Positions 1 through 7,980 of a stretch of 9,511 nt of DNA are shown here, in pieces. How positions within the stretch are numbered: the first letter of the stretch is position 1; each line of letters begins with the position of its first letter. The DNA is from Ruminococcaceae bacterium UBA1772. GTDB lineage: Bacteria; Bacillota; Clostridia; Oscillospirales; Acutalibacteraceae. The stretch covers positions 10,993 through 20,503 of the forward strand of contig DCGS01000036.1 of the NCBI GenBank assembly GCA_002314645.1. Reading direction: 5' to 3'. The notes under the pieces were generated by a model that saw nothing but the letters and a program-made list of their open reading frames with translations, was not told the DNA's origin and made no database searches. Both the position numbers and the translations under genes were made by a program.

Positions 1-516
1 GGACTTATTGAAAAATTACAGAACGTTGCAAACTCAGACTTTGAAATCCTTGACTACACAAAGGCAATTGAAATTCTTGAGAAAGCAGACGTTGAATTCA
101 AATATCCAGTAAGCTGGGGACTTGACCTTCAAACAGAGCATGAGCGTTACATTACAGAGCAGGTATTCAACAAGCCTGTATTCGTAACAAACTATCCAAA
201 GGATATTAAGTCTTTCTACATGAAGCAAAATCCAGACGGAAAGACAGTTGCCGCAACAGACCTTTTAGTTCCAGGTGTTGGTGAAATCATTGGCGGTTCT
301 GAAAGAGAGGCAGATCTTGACAAACTCCTCAAGGCTATGAGAGACAGAAACATGCCAGAAGAAAACTATCAGGACTACATTGACCTTCGTCGTTTCGGTA
401 GCGTGCCACACGGTGGATTTGGTCTTGGATTTGAAAGAATCCTTATGTACTGCACAGGTACACAAAACATTAGAGATGCAATTCTCTTCCCAAGAACTGT
501 TGGAAACATCAGATAA
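1..516 (+). CDS. asnS: Asparaginyl-tRNA synthetase, C-terminal part (5' truncated by window)
   Basis: Class IIb aminoacyl-tRNA synthetase that charges tRNA-Asn with asparagine in the cytoplasm. The reading frame is open from base 1 and ends in TAA, giving 171 residues; about 290 N-terminal residues (OB-fold anticodon domain and motifs 1 and 2) should lie to the left, judging by the usual length near 460. Visible signatures are DLLVPGVGEIIGGSERE (fragment residues 87-103), typical of the AsnRS/AspRS/LysRS catalytic core, and class II motif 3 in HGGFGLGFERILMY (about 137-150) with the ATP-binding arginine at 146. The end FPRTVGNIR fits the usual FPRTxGN terminus of AsnRS rather than AspRS. It is convergent with the following minus-strand operon, with a shared hairpin between them. 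The family is clear; AsnRS over an archaeal-type AspRS is supported by the C-terminal motif. Confidence 0.95.
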   Translation, partial: GLIEKLQNVANSDFEILDYTKAIEILEKADVEFKYPVSWGLDLQTEHERYITEQVFNKPVFVTNYPKDIKSFYMKQNPDGKTVAATDLLVPGVGEIIGGSEREADLDKLLKAMRDRNMPEENYQDYIDLRRFGSVPHGGFGLGFERILMYCTGTQNIRDAILFPRTVGNIR

Positions 517-528
517 AAACCGAAAAGA

Positions 529-567
529 AAAAGGGATATCCACTCGGATATCCCTTTTATTTTTATT
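529..567. terminator. Bidirectional rho-independent terminator between asnS and the minus-strand operon
   Basis: A perfect 13-bp hairpin has arms at 529-541 (AAAAGGGATATCC) and 546-558 (GGATATCCCTTTT) with a 4-nt loop ACTC. On the plus strand it starts 12 nt after the asnS stop and runs into a T-rich tract (555-567). On the minus strand the DUF389 stop codon (565-563) lies 4 nt before the stem, and the 3' side reads TTTTTCTTTTC. Both orientations therefore have stem plus U-tract, which suits two convergent genes sharing one terminator. Confidence 0.88.
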
Positions 568-1684
568 GAACGTTATATACGAAGTAACATTCTTGACCAT
601 ATAGTTCATCTAGCCACTTTTCGAGTATTTCCTTATCTTTATTTGGAAGTTCGCCCTTAGTTGTAATTATTATGGCCTCTACTCTAGACTTATCGTCTGT
701 TTTGTAGTCGCTCATATTTCCAATTTTGAAATCAACTACTGTTGGATAAAGAATTTTAACCTGTTTATACACCATTTCAGTTGAAATAGACTCGGTCAAA
801 TTATTCTTGTTAATATCCTCTGTTTTAGTGTTTGAAACTACAAGTGCTCCAATTACAATGCTTGGAATTACTATTAGAATTGTATTTCTAATAACACTTG
901 ATTTAAGTCTTTTCCAAACCTTTGGTGCAATAGTTCCAACCCTCGGAACCTCCAATACAACAAGTATAATTGCTGCTGACAAGAAAATGAAATATGTATT
1001 TACAGAGAAAAGATAACCCGCTCCAAGAAGCATTCTCCACTCACCGTTTGCAATTGCATAACCACAAGTACAAAGTGGTGGCATGAGAGCTGTTGCAATG
1101 GCAACTCCTGGAATGACATTCGACTTTTCCTTTCGAGTGAGTCCAATAACACCAGCAAGTCCACCACATATTGCAATAAGTACATCCCACGCAGTTGGTT
1201 GAGTACGCGCAAGGAGTTCACTTGTTGCAGTTTTAAGTGGTGTAATTGCAAAGTAAATTGTTGAGGTTACAAGACTCATAAACACTTGGAAAAAGAATCC
1301 TACAACTGAACGCTTTATTAAGTCCATATCCACAGTTGCAGTTCCATATGCAGCTGAATGAATAGTTCCCATAAGAGGGGAAATAAGCATTGCTCCTATA
1401 ATTACTGCGGTGGAATTAACATTAAGTCCAATGGAAGCAATTAATATTGCAAGGACAAGTATTGAAAGGTTTGGACCTGTAACAATACCACCAGACACAA
1501 ATCTTTCATCTATAACCTCTGGAGATGCAACATCAAATTTTAAAGAAAACATCTGTCTTACAATTTGCTTAATTGTCATATGAATGTGAAGAGCTTCTTT
1601 ACCAGCCTCTTCACTTTTTTCTTTTATTTCTTCAATCTCCTCATGAATTTCATCATGGAGTTCTTTATGATTTATTTTCTTCAA
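563..1684 (-). CDS. DUF389 family integral membrane protein, TTG start
   Basis: Hydrophobic protein of 373 residues whose core matches the DUF389 family (hydrophobic-domain proteins of unknown function). The family signature GAMLISPLMGTIHSAAYG is at residues 97-114, and a second conserved stretch PGVAIATALMPPLCTCGYAI is at 192-211. About six to seven membrane segments are visible (roughly 74-110, 124-147, 165-183, 190-211, 221-246, 266-285). The N-terminal 35 residues are charged, likely helical and rich in His and Glu (H6, H10, H14, H33, H35); the C-terminal 90 or so residues are soluble. The start is TTG: no ATG or GTG lies upstream before an in-frame stop, AAGAAGGA sits 7 nt before it, and the next Met (residue 36) would remove the charged helix. 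It is the last gene of the operon, 13 nt after the ABC permease stop. The biochemical function is unknown; transport or membrane-stress roles are only guesses. Confidence 0.9.
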   Translation of the reverse strand: MKKINHKELHDEIHEEIEEIKEKSEEAGKEALHIHMTIKQIVRQMFSLKFDVASPEVIDERFVSGGIVTGPNLSILVLAILIASIGLNVNSTAVIIGAMLISPLMGTIHSAAYGTATVDMDLIKRSVVGFFFQVFMSLVTSTIYFAITPLKTATSELLARTQPTAWDVLIAICGGLAGVIGLTRKEKSNVIPGVAIATALMPPLCTCGYAIANGEWRMLLGAGYLFSVNTYFIFLSAAIILVVLEVPRVGTIAPKVWKRLKSSVIRNTILIVIPSIVIGALVVSNTKTEDINKNNLTESISTEMVYKQVKILYPTVVDFKIGNMSDYKTDDKSRVEAIIITTKGELPNKDKEILEKWLDELYGQECYFVYNVQ

Positions 1685-1691
1685 AGATTTA

Positions 1692-1699
1692 TCCTTCTT
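1692..1699 (-). promoter_or_regulatory. Ribosome binding site supporting the TTG start of the DUF389 gene
   Basis: AAGAAGGA on the minus strand, 7 nt upstream of TTG at 1684-1682 and overlapping the permease stop codon. Because no ATG is available nearby, this site decides the start. Confidence 0.75.
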
Positions 1700-2945
1700 A
1701 GTCTTTCATTTTCAAAATTTTTATTATATCCTTTGGCTTTGGAGTGTTACCATACATCATTACACCAGCACGGTAAATCTTTGCACAAGCAACACCAAGT
1801 GCTCCAATTGAGAGAACCTGAATAACAATTGAAATTATAATTTCATATGTCTTAATGTCTCCCATACATATACGTACAAATGCAATCATTGGAGCAAAGG
1901 TTGGAAGATATGTGCAAATTTTAAATGGAAGATCATCTACACCACCACTTGTCATTCCAAAAATGCAAAGCATAAATGCAGCCATATAGAGAAGTGTAAT
2001 AGGCATAACAAGTGTGTTTAGATCTTCTGTTCTTGTTGCAAGGGAACCTGCTGCACCATACATAAATGCATACATAAAGTAGCCTAAAATGAAAAATAGA
2101 ACTGTCCAAGCAAAAACACTACCTGGCATATTAAAGATTGATGAGATTATTTCATTATCTACATATTCTTCATTAAGCTGATAGAAACCAAATGCGGTGG
2201 CAAGAATTATAACGAGTTGCATAAGTCCAGCAAAGCCCGCTCCAAGAACCTTACCAAACATAAGATTCATAGATTTTGCAGAAGTAATAAGTACTTCCAT
2301 TGCCCTTGAACTCTTTTCAGCAGCAACACCGTTTGAAACAAACTGGCCGTAAATGAGAAGTACCATGTAGAGAATCATAATAATTGCATATGTATAAAGG
2401 AAACTCTCTGTCTGATCTTTCCCAGTTACTACTGTGTCGTAGTCAATGTTTGAATCCAGCACAGCTGCAATTTCTTCTTCGTTCATTCCCTTTTCAGACA
2501 TAAGAACATATCTGTGCACATTTAGAAGAACAAGGCTTACTTGCTGCGCTTCTGTGTTGTACATATCAACTGTATCCACTACATATTTAAACGAAGTAGG
2601 TGTTTCAATAATTACCGCGCTGTCGAAGGTTCCGTCCTTAACAGATGCTTCTAAATCTTTATCAGTATCCTTAAAGGTAACTTCATATTCCTCAGAGAAA
2701 GTTGCAGTGTATGCCTGCTTTAAAACTTCTGTTGGAAGCTCCGAACTATTACAGAAGCAAATTTTTGTTTTCTCATCTTCAGAAGAAGGCAACTCTATGT
2801 TGTTATCCTTCATTATTACAGTAAGTCTTGGAAACGACAAAAGGCCTGCAATACCAAGAACCATAATTACTGTTAAAGCAATAAACAGTTTATTTTTAAG
2901 ATAACCTGTAAGTTCAAATTTAAATATTGTAAAGAACTGTTTCAT
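1698..2945 (-). CDS. ABC-2 type transporter permease, NatB-like
   Basis: Membrane subunit of an ABC exporter, 415 residues. The architecture is that of the NatB/ABC2_membrane_3 group: one N-terminal membrane helix (about 20-38), a large extracytoplasmic domain (about 40-180) and a C-terminal block of about five or six helices (about 183-205, 232-255, 278-300, 312-331, 343-361, 367-389). The motif EKSSRAMEVLITS (210-222) after the second helix is the characteristic coupling segment of this permease group, and the ending around IYRAGVMMYGNTPKPKD is typical of NatB-like proteins. The ATG overlaps the ATPase stop codon (ATGA, 4 nt), with GGAGG a few bases upstream, so translation is probably coupled to its ATPase partner. 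Known relatives export sodium or remain uncharacterised; the substrate here cannot be read from sequence, and NatB is used only as the nearest named example. Confidence 0.9.
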   Translation of the reverse strand: MKQFFTIFKFELTGYLKNKLFIALTVIMVLGIAGLLSFPRLTVIMKDNNIELPSSEDEKTKICFCNSSELPTEVLKQAYTATFSEEYEVTFKDTDKDLEASVKDGTFDSAVIIETPTSFKYVVDTVDMYNTEAQQVSLVLLNVHRYVLMSEKGMNEEEIAAVLDSNIDYDTVVTGKDQTESFLYTYAIIMILYMVLLIYGQFVSNGVAAEKSSRAMEVLITSAKSMNLMFGKVLGAGFAGLMQLVIILATAFGFYQLNEEYVDNEIISSIFNMPGSVFAWTVLFFILGYFMYAFMYGAAGSLATRTEDLNTLVMPITLLYMAAFMLCIFGMTSGGVDDLPFKICTYLPTFAPMIAFVRICMGDIKTYEIIISIVIQVLSIGALGVACAKIYRAGVMMYGNTPKPKDIIKILKMKD

Positions 2946-3862
2946 GACTGCACCTCCTCTACAGCTGAGTCAGTGTAGTCCACGAAAATATCGTTAAGTG
3001 TAGGCTCATACATTGAGACACTTTGGACATTTATTTTTGAGTCGGAAAGAACTGACATAATATCTTTAATTTCTGACCACTCTACAAGTTCAACAAGTAT
3101 TCCGCTGTCTGTAAGCTCTGTTGTCTTAACACAGTTTTCAGCCATAAAGAGCTTTAACGCTTCTTCCTTGTCTTCAGTTTCTATGGCAACCTTGTTATTT
3201 GTGTAGCTGCGTTTAATTTCTTTTATGTTACCTGAAACAGAAATCTTACCCTCATTTAAAATTACAATGTTGTCACAGAACTCTTCAATGTAATTCATCT
3301 GGTGACTTGAGAAAATTACAATTTTTCCATCGCTTATAAGTTCACGAACTACATCTTTAAGAAGAATGGCATTTACAGGGTCAAGACCTGAAAATGGCTC
3401 ATCTAAAATTACAATATCAGGGTCTGAAACAAGAGTGGCAACAAGCTGAATTTTTTGCTGGTTACCCTTTGAAAGAGTGCTGAGTTTTACATTCTCATAC
3501 TCTTCCATATGAAGTCTATTTAACAGTTTTTTTGCATTTGCCTTTGCTTCACTCTTTGAAAGGCCACGAAGTTCGCCAAAGAAAATGAGCTGTTCAATAA
3601 CCTTCTTCTTTGGATAAAGGCCTCTTTCCTCAGGCATGTATCCAATGTTTACAGACTTTAAGTCCACAGGTTTTCCGTCTATTAAAACGGATCCGCTGTT
3701 TGGACTAAAGAGTTGCATAATAATTCTAATTGTGGTTGTTTTACCCGCACCGTTTCTTCCAAGAAGACCAAGTGCGGAGCCACTTTCGGCAGAGAAACTA
3801 ACGCCTTTAAGTACCTGTTTCTCTCCAAAGCTTTTTGTAATGTCTTTTACTTCAAGAAGCAT
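2942..3862 (-). CDS. ABC transporter ATP-binding protein, NatA-like
   Basis: Cytoplasmic ATPase of 306 residues powering the adjacent permease. Visible motifs in order: Walker A GRNGAGKTT (35-43), a Q-loop region reading GYMPEERGLYP (74-84) as in the NatA/DUF4162 subgroup, signature LSKGNQQK (130-137), Walker B IVILDEP (150-156) with catalytic E155, D-loop SGLD (158-161) and H-loop H187. The roughly 90 residues after the nucleotide-binding domain match in size and position the DUF4162 C-terminal domain found in this subgroup. The start ATG is preceded by AGGAGGG, which lies inside the last codons of tex; the gap to tex is only 2 nt. The pair with the downstream permease forms a complete exporter (dimer of each presumed). 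No periplasmic binding protein is present, which fits export. Family assignment is secure, substrate unknown. Confidence 0.93.
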   Translation of the reverse strand: MLLEVKDITKSFGEKQVLKGVSFSAESGSALGLLGRNGAGKTTTIRIIMQLFSPNSGSVLIDGKPVDLKSVNIGYMPEERGLYPKKKVIEQLIFFGELRGLSKSEAKANAKKLLNRLHMEEYENVKLSTLSKGNQQKIQLVATLVSDPDIVILDEPFSGLDPVNAILLKDVVRELISDGKIVIFSSHQMNYIEEFCDNIVILNEGKISVSGNIKEIKRSYTNNKVAIETEDKEEALKLFMAENCVKTTELTDSGILVELVEWSEIKDIMSVLSDSKINVQSVSMYEPTLNDIFVDYTDSAVEEVQS

Positions 3863-3864
3863 AA

Positions 3865-6021
3865 TTAGCCCTCCTGAGGTACTCCCTTCATAGTAAGAGC
3901 AATTCTCTTCTTCTGAAGGTCAACCTCCATTACTCGAACAGTTACTACATCGCCAACTGAAAGTGCTTCAGATGGATGTTTAATATATTTATCCGTAATT
4001 TGAGAAATGTGCACAAGTCCATCCTGATGAACACCAATATCTACGAATGCGCCAAAGTCAATTACGTTACGAACTGTGCCCTTAATGTCCATTCCTGGCT
4101 TTAAGTCCTTCATTTCTAAAACGTCAGAACGAAGAAGTGGTGGTGGAAGCTCGTCACGTGGGTCACGGCCTGGCTTTGAAAGTTCCTTCTCAATGTCAAG
4201 GAGTGTTGGTTCACCAGTTTCAAGACGCTTTGCAATTTCAGATATTCCAAGCTTTTCAATTCTTTCATGAAGCTCTGGAATGTTACCTGCTTTAACGTCC
4301 TTAAGGTCGTATCCGCAGAGCATTAAGAGATTCTTTGCAATGTCATAACTTTCTGGGTGCACACCTGTGTTGTCAAGTACGTTCTTGCTTTCAGCAACAC
4401 GAAGGAAACCTGCGCATTGCTCAAATGCCTTAGGTCCAAGCTTTGGAACCTTTTTAAGTTCGGCACGAGAAGAGAATGCGCCATTTTCCTCTCTATATAA
4501 AACAATATTCTTGGCAATTGTGCCATTAATACCAGCAATTCTTGAAAGGAGCGAAGGTGAAGCGGTGTTAAGGTCTGCGCCAACTGAGTTTACGCAGTCT
4601 TCAACAACACCGTCAAGCGCTTCTTCAAGCTCCTTTTTTGGCATGTCGTGCTGGTATTGGCCAACGCCAATTGCCTTAGGTTCAATTTTTACGAGTTCTG
4701 CAAGAGGATCTTGAAGTCTTCTTGCAATAGATACTGCAGAACGAAGTGAAACGTCAAACTGAGGGAATTCCTCTGCAGCAAGCTTAGATGCTGAGTATAC
4801 TGAAGCGCCTGCTTCAGATACAACCATATATGAAACCTTCTGTGGTATTTCCTTTATGAGTTCAGCTGCAAACATTTCTGTTTCCTTTGAAGCAGTACCA
4901 TTTCCAATTGAAATAATGTCTACATTGTGCTTTGCAATGAGCTGCTTAATAAATACTTTTGCATCCTGCTTTTGCTTTTCACTATGTGTAACATAAATTA
5001 CGCCTGTATCAAGAACACGACCTGTTTCATCCACACATGCAACCTTGCATCCAGTTCTATAACCTGGGTCAAGTCCAATTGCAACCTTATTCTTTACAGG
5101 TGGTGCCATAAGAAGTGGCTTTAAGTTCTGTGCAAATACCTTAATTGCGGCAGTTGCTGCACGTTCTGTAAGAGTTGAACGAAGTTCACGCTCAACAGAT
5201 GGGAAAATAAGTCTGTCATAAGCGTCTTCACCTGCTGCAATAACAAAGTCAGCACACTTGTTTGAGCCTGTAATTACAGTCTTGGCAATAATGTCCATTG
5301 CCTTTTCTCTTTCAAACACAACAGAAACCTTAAGGAAGCCTTCACGCTCACCTCTGTCTATTGCAAGAATTTTGTGTCCTGCAAGCTTTTCTGCTCTTTC
5401 AGAGAATTCGTAGTAGTTTGCGTATACGCTGTCCTCATCCTTTGCCTTCTTGGCTGTAATAACGCCAAGCTTCATGAAGAGGTTTCTAAGCTTTCTTCTA
5501 ATATCTGCATTATCTGAAATATCTTCAGCAATAATGTCAGATGCGCCAGAGAGTGCATCCTCTACTGTTTCAACGCCCTTTTCTGGGTCAATGTATTCAG
5601 GTGCAAGAGCCGCAGGGTCTACACCATTTTTCTGCTCCATAATTGCCTTTGCAAGTGGCTCAAGTCCCTTTTCCTTAGCAACTGAAGCTCTTGTTTTTCT
5701 CTTTGGCTTGTATGGTCTATAAATATCTTCAAGTTCTGCAAGAGTTGCAGCCTTGTCAATTGCTACTGCAAGTTCGTCAGTCATTTTCTCCTGCTCTGTA
5801 ATTGAAGCAGTAATTTCCTCACGTCTCTTGTCGAGGTTTCTAAGATATGTAAGTCTTTCTGAAATTTCACGAAGTGTCTGGTCATCAAGGGTACCATGAG
5901 CTTCTTTTCTATATCTTGCAATGAAAGGAATTGTATTTCCTTCATCAATTAAGTTTACTGTGTTTTCTACCTGCCATCTGTTAAGTTTAAACTGGTCGGT
6001 AATTGAACCTATAATGTCCAT
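3865..6021 (-). CDS. tex: Tex family RNA-binding S1 protein
   Basis: Full-length Tex protein (718 residues, usual length about 710-780), the bacterial relative of eukaryotic Spt6, associated with transcription and RNA or nucleic-acid binding. Domains seen in order: Tex N-terminal helical region (about 1-190, including the family hallmark IPFIARYRKEAHGTLDD at 31-47 and YRPYKPKRKTRA at 101-112); YqgF/RuvC-like domain starting at GLDPGYRTGCK (316-326) with GNGTASKETE at 373-382; helix-hairpin-helix region around 490-545 (IAGINGTIAKNIV, then VPKLGPKAFEQCAGFLRV); and a C-terminal S1 domain (about 641-713) with GTVRNVIDFGAFVDIGVHQD. The ATG has AGGAGA 7 nt upstream and follows the helicase loader by 17 nt. 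The reading frame is intact with no missing domain. In many genomes tex stands alone, so its position between a helicase loader and an exporter is a local arrangement. Confidence 0.97.
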   Translation of the reverse strand: MDIIGSITDQFKLNRWQVENTVNLIDEGNTIPFIARYRKEAHGTLDDQTLREISERLTYLRNLDKRREEITASITEQEKMTDELAVAIDKAATLAELEDIYRPYKPKRKTRASVAKEKGLEPLAKAIMEQKNGVDPAALAPEYIDPEKGVETVEDALSGASDIIAEDISDNADIRRKLRNLFMKLGVITAKKAKDEDSVYANYYEFSERAEKLAGHKILAIDRGEREGFLKVSVVFEREKAMDIIAKTVITGSNKCADFVIAAGEDAYDRLIFPSVERELRSTLTERAATAAIKVFAQNLKPLLMAPPVKNKVAIGLDPGYRTGCKVACVDETGRVLDTGVIYVTHSEKQKQDAKVFIKQLIAKHNVDIISIGNGTASKETEMFAAELIKEIPQKVSYMVVSEAGASVYSASKLAAEEFPQFDVSLRSAVSIARRLQDPLAELVKIEPKAIGVGQYQHDMPKKELEEALDGVVEDCVNSVGADLNTASPSLLSRIAGINGTIAKNIVLYREENGAFSSRAELKKVPKLGPKAFEQCAGFLRVAESKNVLDNTGVHPESYDIAKNLLMLCGYDLKDVKAGNIPELHERIEKLGISEIAKRLETGEPTLLDIEKELSKPGRDPRDELPPPLLRSDVLEMKDLKPGMDIKGTVRNVIDFGAFVDIGVHQDGLVHISQITDKYIKHPSEALSVGDVVTVRVMEVDLQKKRIALTMKGVPQEG

Positions 6022-6038
6022 TTAAAAGTCTCCTAATT

Positions 6039-7010
6039 TTAGTTGTCTTTAATTTGTCTTATGTCAAAACCAATGAATTCAAGTGGCACGTAGTCACCAA
6101 TAATTCTTGAATAAACACGAGGATTGTACTTATCCGCAATTTCATCGTACTTTAGGTTTGTATTAATAATTGTTGGTTTTCCAGCAAGCATTCTTGAATT
6201 AATAATGTTGTAAACCTCAGAAACTGTGAACTGGGTAATGAATTCAGAACCTAAGTCGTCAAGGATTAGAAGGTCACAAGAGAGCACCTCTTCCTCTGGC
6301 GATTCATTTCCCTTAAGTCTTCCAAATCTTTCCTTTTCAAGCTGAGAGAAAAGTGTTCCTGCAGTCTTGTAAATAACGTTGTATCCCTTAGATACAACTA
6401 CGTTTGCAATTGCAAGTGAAAGATGAGTCTTTCCAAGGCCAGTGTTACCGAACATTAAAATGCTCTGAGAGTTTCTGTCAAAATCCTCTGCCCAACCCTT
6501 GCAAAATGCAAGAATTTGGCTCATTCTTTCGTATGCACTTTCCCCTGTTTCAGGAATTACAACACCGTTGTAATAGTCAAGTCTAAAAGACTCAAAGGTA
6601 GATGTCTTTGCTGGTGCACACATATTTAAATTGTCACTTTGCATTTGTGTAACTAAAGATTTAATACAAGTGCAGTAGTGTCCATCAAAAATACCTGTGT
6701 CCTCACATTTTGGACAAGTGTAGTGAACATCTAAAACATTTTCATCTAAACCAAGGGACTCTAAAATACTCTTTCTCTTCTTTTGAAGTTCAAGATTTTC
6801 CTGTGCAAGCTTTGCAATGTATTCGCCTGCATCCTGTCCCATGCCAATTGCCTTTATTGCTCTAAGACCAGCCGATGCAATTTCTGTATTAACCGCTCTA
6901 AGTTCAGGAGAGACTTCCTCAAGTTCTCTTCGTCTTTTTTCTGCAGCATCCTCTGCAGCGTTTCTTCTATTGTCAATAATGACCTTTGCCTTTTCTAAGT
7001 TATTAGCCAT
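6039..7010 (-). CDS. dnaI: Replicative helicase loader, DnaI/DnaC-type AAA+ ATPase
   Basis: AAA+ ATPase of 323 residues expected to load the replicative DNA helicase at the origin or during restart. The N-terminal part is a charged helical region, followed by a zinc-binding-like cluster C99, C102, H111, C113, C115; DnaI of Bacillus subtilis also has a zinc-binding N-terminal domain. The ATPase core has Walker A GNTGLGKTH (188-196), Walker B LLILDDLG (247-254), sensor-1 region IINTNL (281-286) and an arginine-finger candidate around R298/R302 in NPRVYSRI. I chose ATG at 7010 because AGAGGAG lies 8 nt before it; a TTG 24 nt further upstream lacks a good site. The gene overlaps the DnaD/DnaB-like gene by 8 nt, as expected for coupled translation and matching the dnaB-dnaI order of B. 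subtilis. It could equally be annotated as dnaC in the E. coli sense. Confidence 0.9.
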   Translation of the reverse strand: MANNLEKAKVIIDNRRNAAEDAAEKRRRELEEVSPELRAVNTEIASAGLRAIKAIGMGQDAGEYIAKLAQENLELQKKRKSILESLGLDENVLDVHYTCPKCEDTGIFDGHYCTCIKSLVTQMQSDNLNMCAPAKTSTFESFRLDYYNGVVIPETGESAYERMSQILAFCKGWAEDFDRNSQSILMFGNTGLGKTHLSLAIANVVVSKGYNVIYKTAGTLFSQLEKERFGRLKGNESPEEEVLSCDLLILDDLGSEFITQFTVSEVYNIINSRMLAGKPTIINTNLKYDEIADKYNPRVYSRIIGDYVPLEFIGFDIRQIKDN

Positions 7011-7980
7011 TTTGCTCTCTCCTCTTGTACACAATTGGCCCCTTGGCCTTTTCTATATATTTGCTTGAATCATATGAAGTTGCCTGTGTAGCAGTACTAC
7101 TTACTGCGACCTTTTTCTGTTCCTTGTATTCCTTAGATGCTTTTATGGCATCTGCAGGCGACTTAATTCCTGAGTTATACCAATTCTCAAGAATCTTGTT
7201 CATATATTCAAAGCTGAATTTGTTTGTTGCATTTACTGTTTGCTCATATGCATAGTAAATGAGTTCTGGTGACTGCTTCCACTCTTTACGCCAACGAATA
7301 ACATATGACATACGCTTGTCCGTGTAATTTGGCGTATCAACAGAAAACATAGACTTGAATTCATTCCAAAGCTTTTTCTCTGAGTGAATTTGCTTTATGT
7401 ACTCATCTGCAGCCTCAAGAGTGTTAACCTCTTTTTCAGCCCAATCCTTTGCAACCTTCTCAATGTATTTCATTGAGACCTTTCCCTCACTTACCGAGTA
7501 CTCAATAATGGTAAGGATAACCTCAACAGGAAGACCGTAACAGTCGTGAATCATGAGAAGCTTTGCCTGATCCGCATAACCAATAGTTTTTCCAAGACGC
7601 ATTTGTGCCTCATTAAAAAGGAAACGAAGCTCGGGCGATTCAAGTGTTCTTGCAGCAACCTGATCATATGTAGGAACAACGTCTGGGAGTTCTAAAAGCT
7701 TTTCTGTTCCAGTATTAACATTTTTAGTTTCTTTAAAATTACCGTCATTACTTAAAAGTCCAACTTCAACCCAATACTGCATAGCATCTTTAACGTCGGC
7801 GCCAGACATTCCTGTACCCGCTGCCACCGCCTCAACATCTATGTTTTCATTGTTGTGGCGCATGACAAAAAGAAGCACCTTGAGCTGTTGCCCATTTGCT
7901 TTCTTTAAATGTTCATCTGCCACACATGATGGAACTGCAAAAATGCTGTTCCATGCGCCTGGATTTACCATTATACCCAT
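7003..7980 (-). CDS. DnaD/DnaB-family replication initiation protein
   Basis: Replication protein of 325 residues in the family that remodels the origin and helps recruit the helicase loader in Bacillota. Residues about 22-85 look like a winged-helix (DDBH1-type) domain. Two DDBH2-type (DnaD domain) repeats follow: about 104-195, with Y172-IEKVAKD-W180, and about 203-283, with Y259-MNKILEN-W267; the second is a perfect YxxxIxxxW motif and the first has V in place of I. A basic tail (KYIEKAKGPIVYKRREQNG) closes the protein. One DDBH1 plus two DDBH2 domains resembles B. subtilis DnaB rather than DnaD, and the gene directly precedes the loader as dnaB precedes dnaI there, but it is shorter than B. 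subtilis DnaB (472 residues), so I give no symbol. ATG at 7980 is preceded by AGGGG at about 8-nt spacing. It is the first gene of the six-gene minus-strand operon. Confidence 0.88.
   Translation of the reverse strand: MGIMVNPGAWNSIFAVPSCVADEHLKKANGQQLKVLLFVMRHNNENIDVEAVAAGTGMSGADVKDAMQYWVEVGLLSNDGNFKETKNVNTGTEKLLELPDVVPTYDQVAARTLESPELRFLFNEAQMRLGKTIGYADQAKLLMIHDCYGLPVEVILTIIEYSVSEGKVSMKYIEKVAKDWAEKEVNTLEAADEYIKQIHSEKKLWNEFKSMFSVDTPNYTDKRMSYVIRWRKEWKQSPELIYYAYEQTVNATNKFSFEYMNKILENWYNSGIKSPADAIKASKEYKEQKKVAVSSTATQATSYDSSKYIEKAKGPIVYKRREQNG
7019..7025 (-). promoter_or_regulatory. Ribosome binding site fixing the helicase-loader start at 7010
   Basis: AGAGGAG on the minus strand, 8 nt before ATG at 7010-7008, located inside the final codons of the upstream DnaD/DnaB-like gene. 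It favours this start over the TTG at 7034, which would add eight residues and a longer overlap. Confidence 0.75.

Noticed and set aside
265..609. Minus-strand open frame antisense to asnS
   Set aside because: Lies over the conserved AsnRS C-terminus and terminator; its residues show no domain and it has no convincing start context.
2446..2904. 152-residue plus-strand frame inside the ABC permease
   Set aside because: Antisense to a permease with clear family motifs; Ser/Thr-rich composition and no recognisable domain.
4367..4714. Plus-strand open frame inside tex
   Set aside because: Shadow of the well-supported Tex coding frame; Ser/Pro-rich translation typical of an antisense frame.
7011..7034. 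Longer helicase-loader start at TTG 7034
   Set aside because: No good ribosome binding site at that TTG, while AGAGGAG lies at ideal distance from ATG at 7010.
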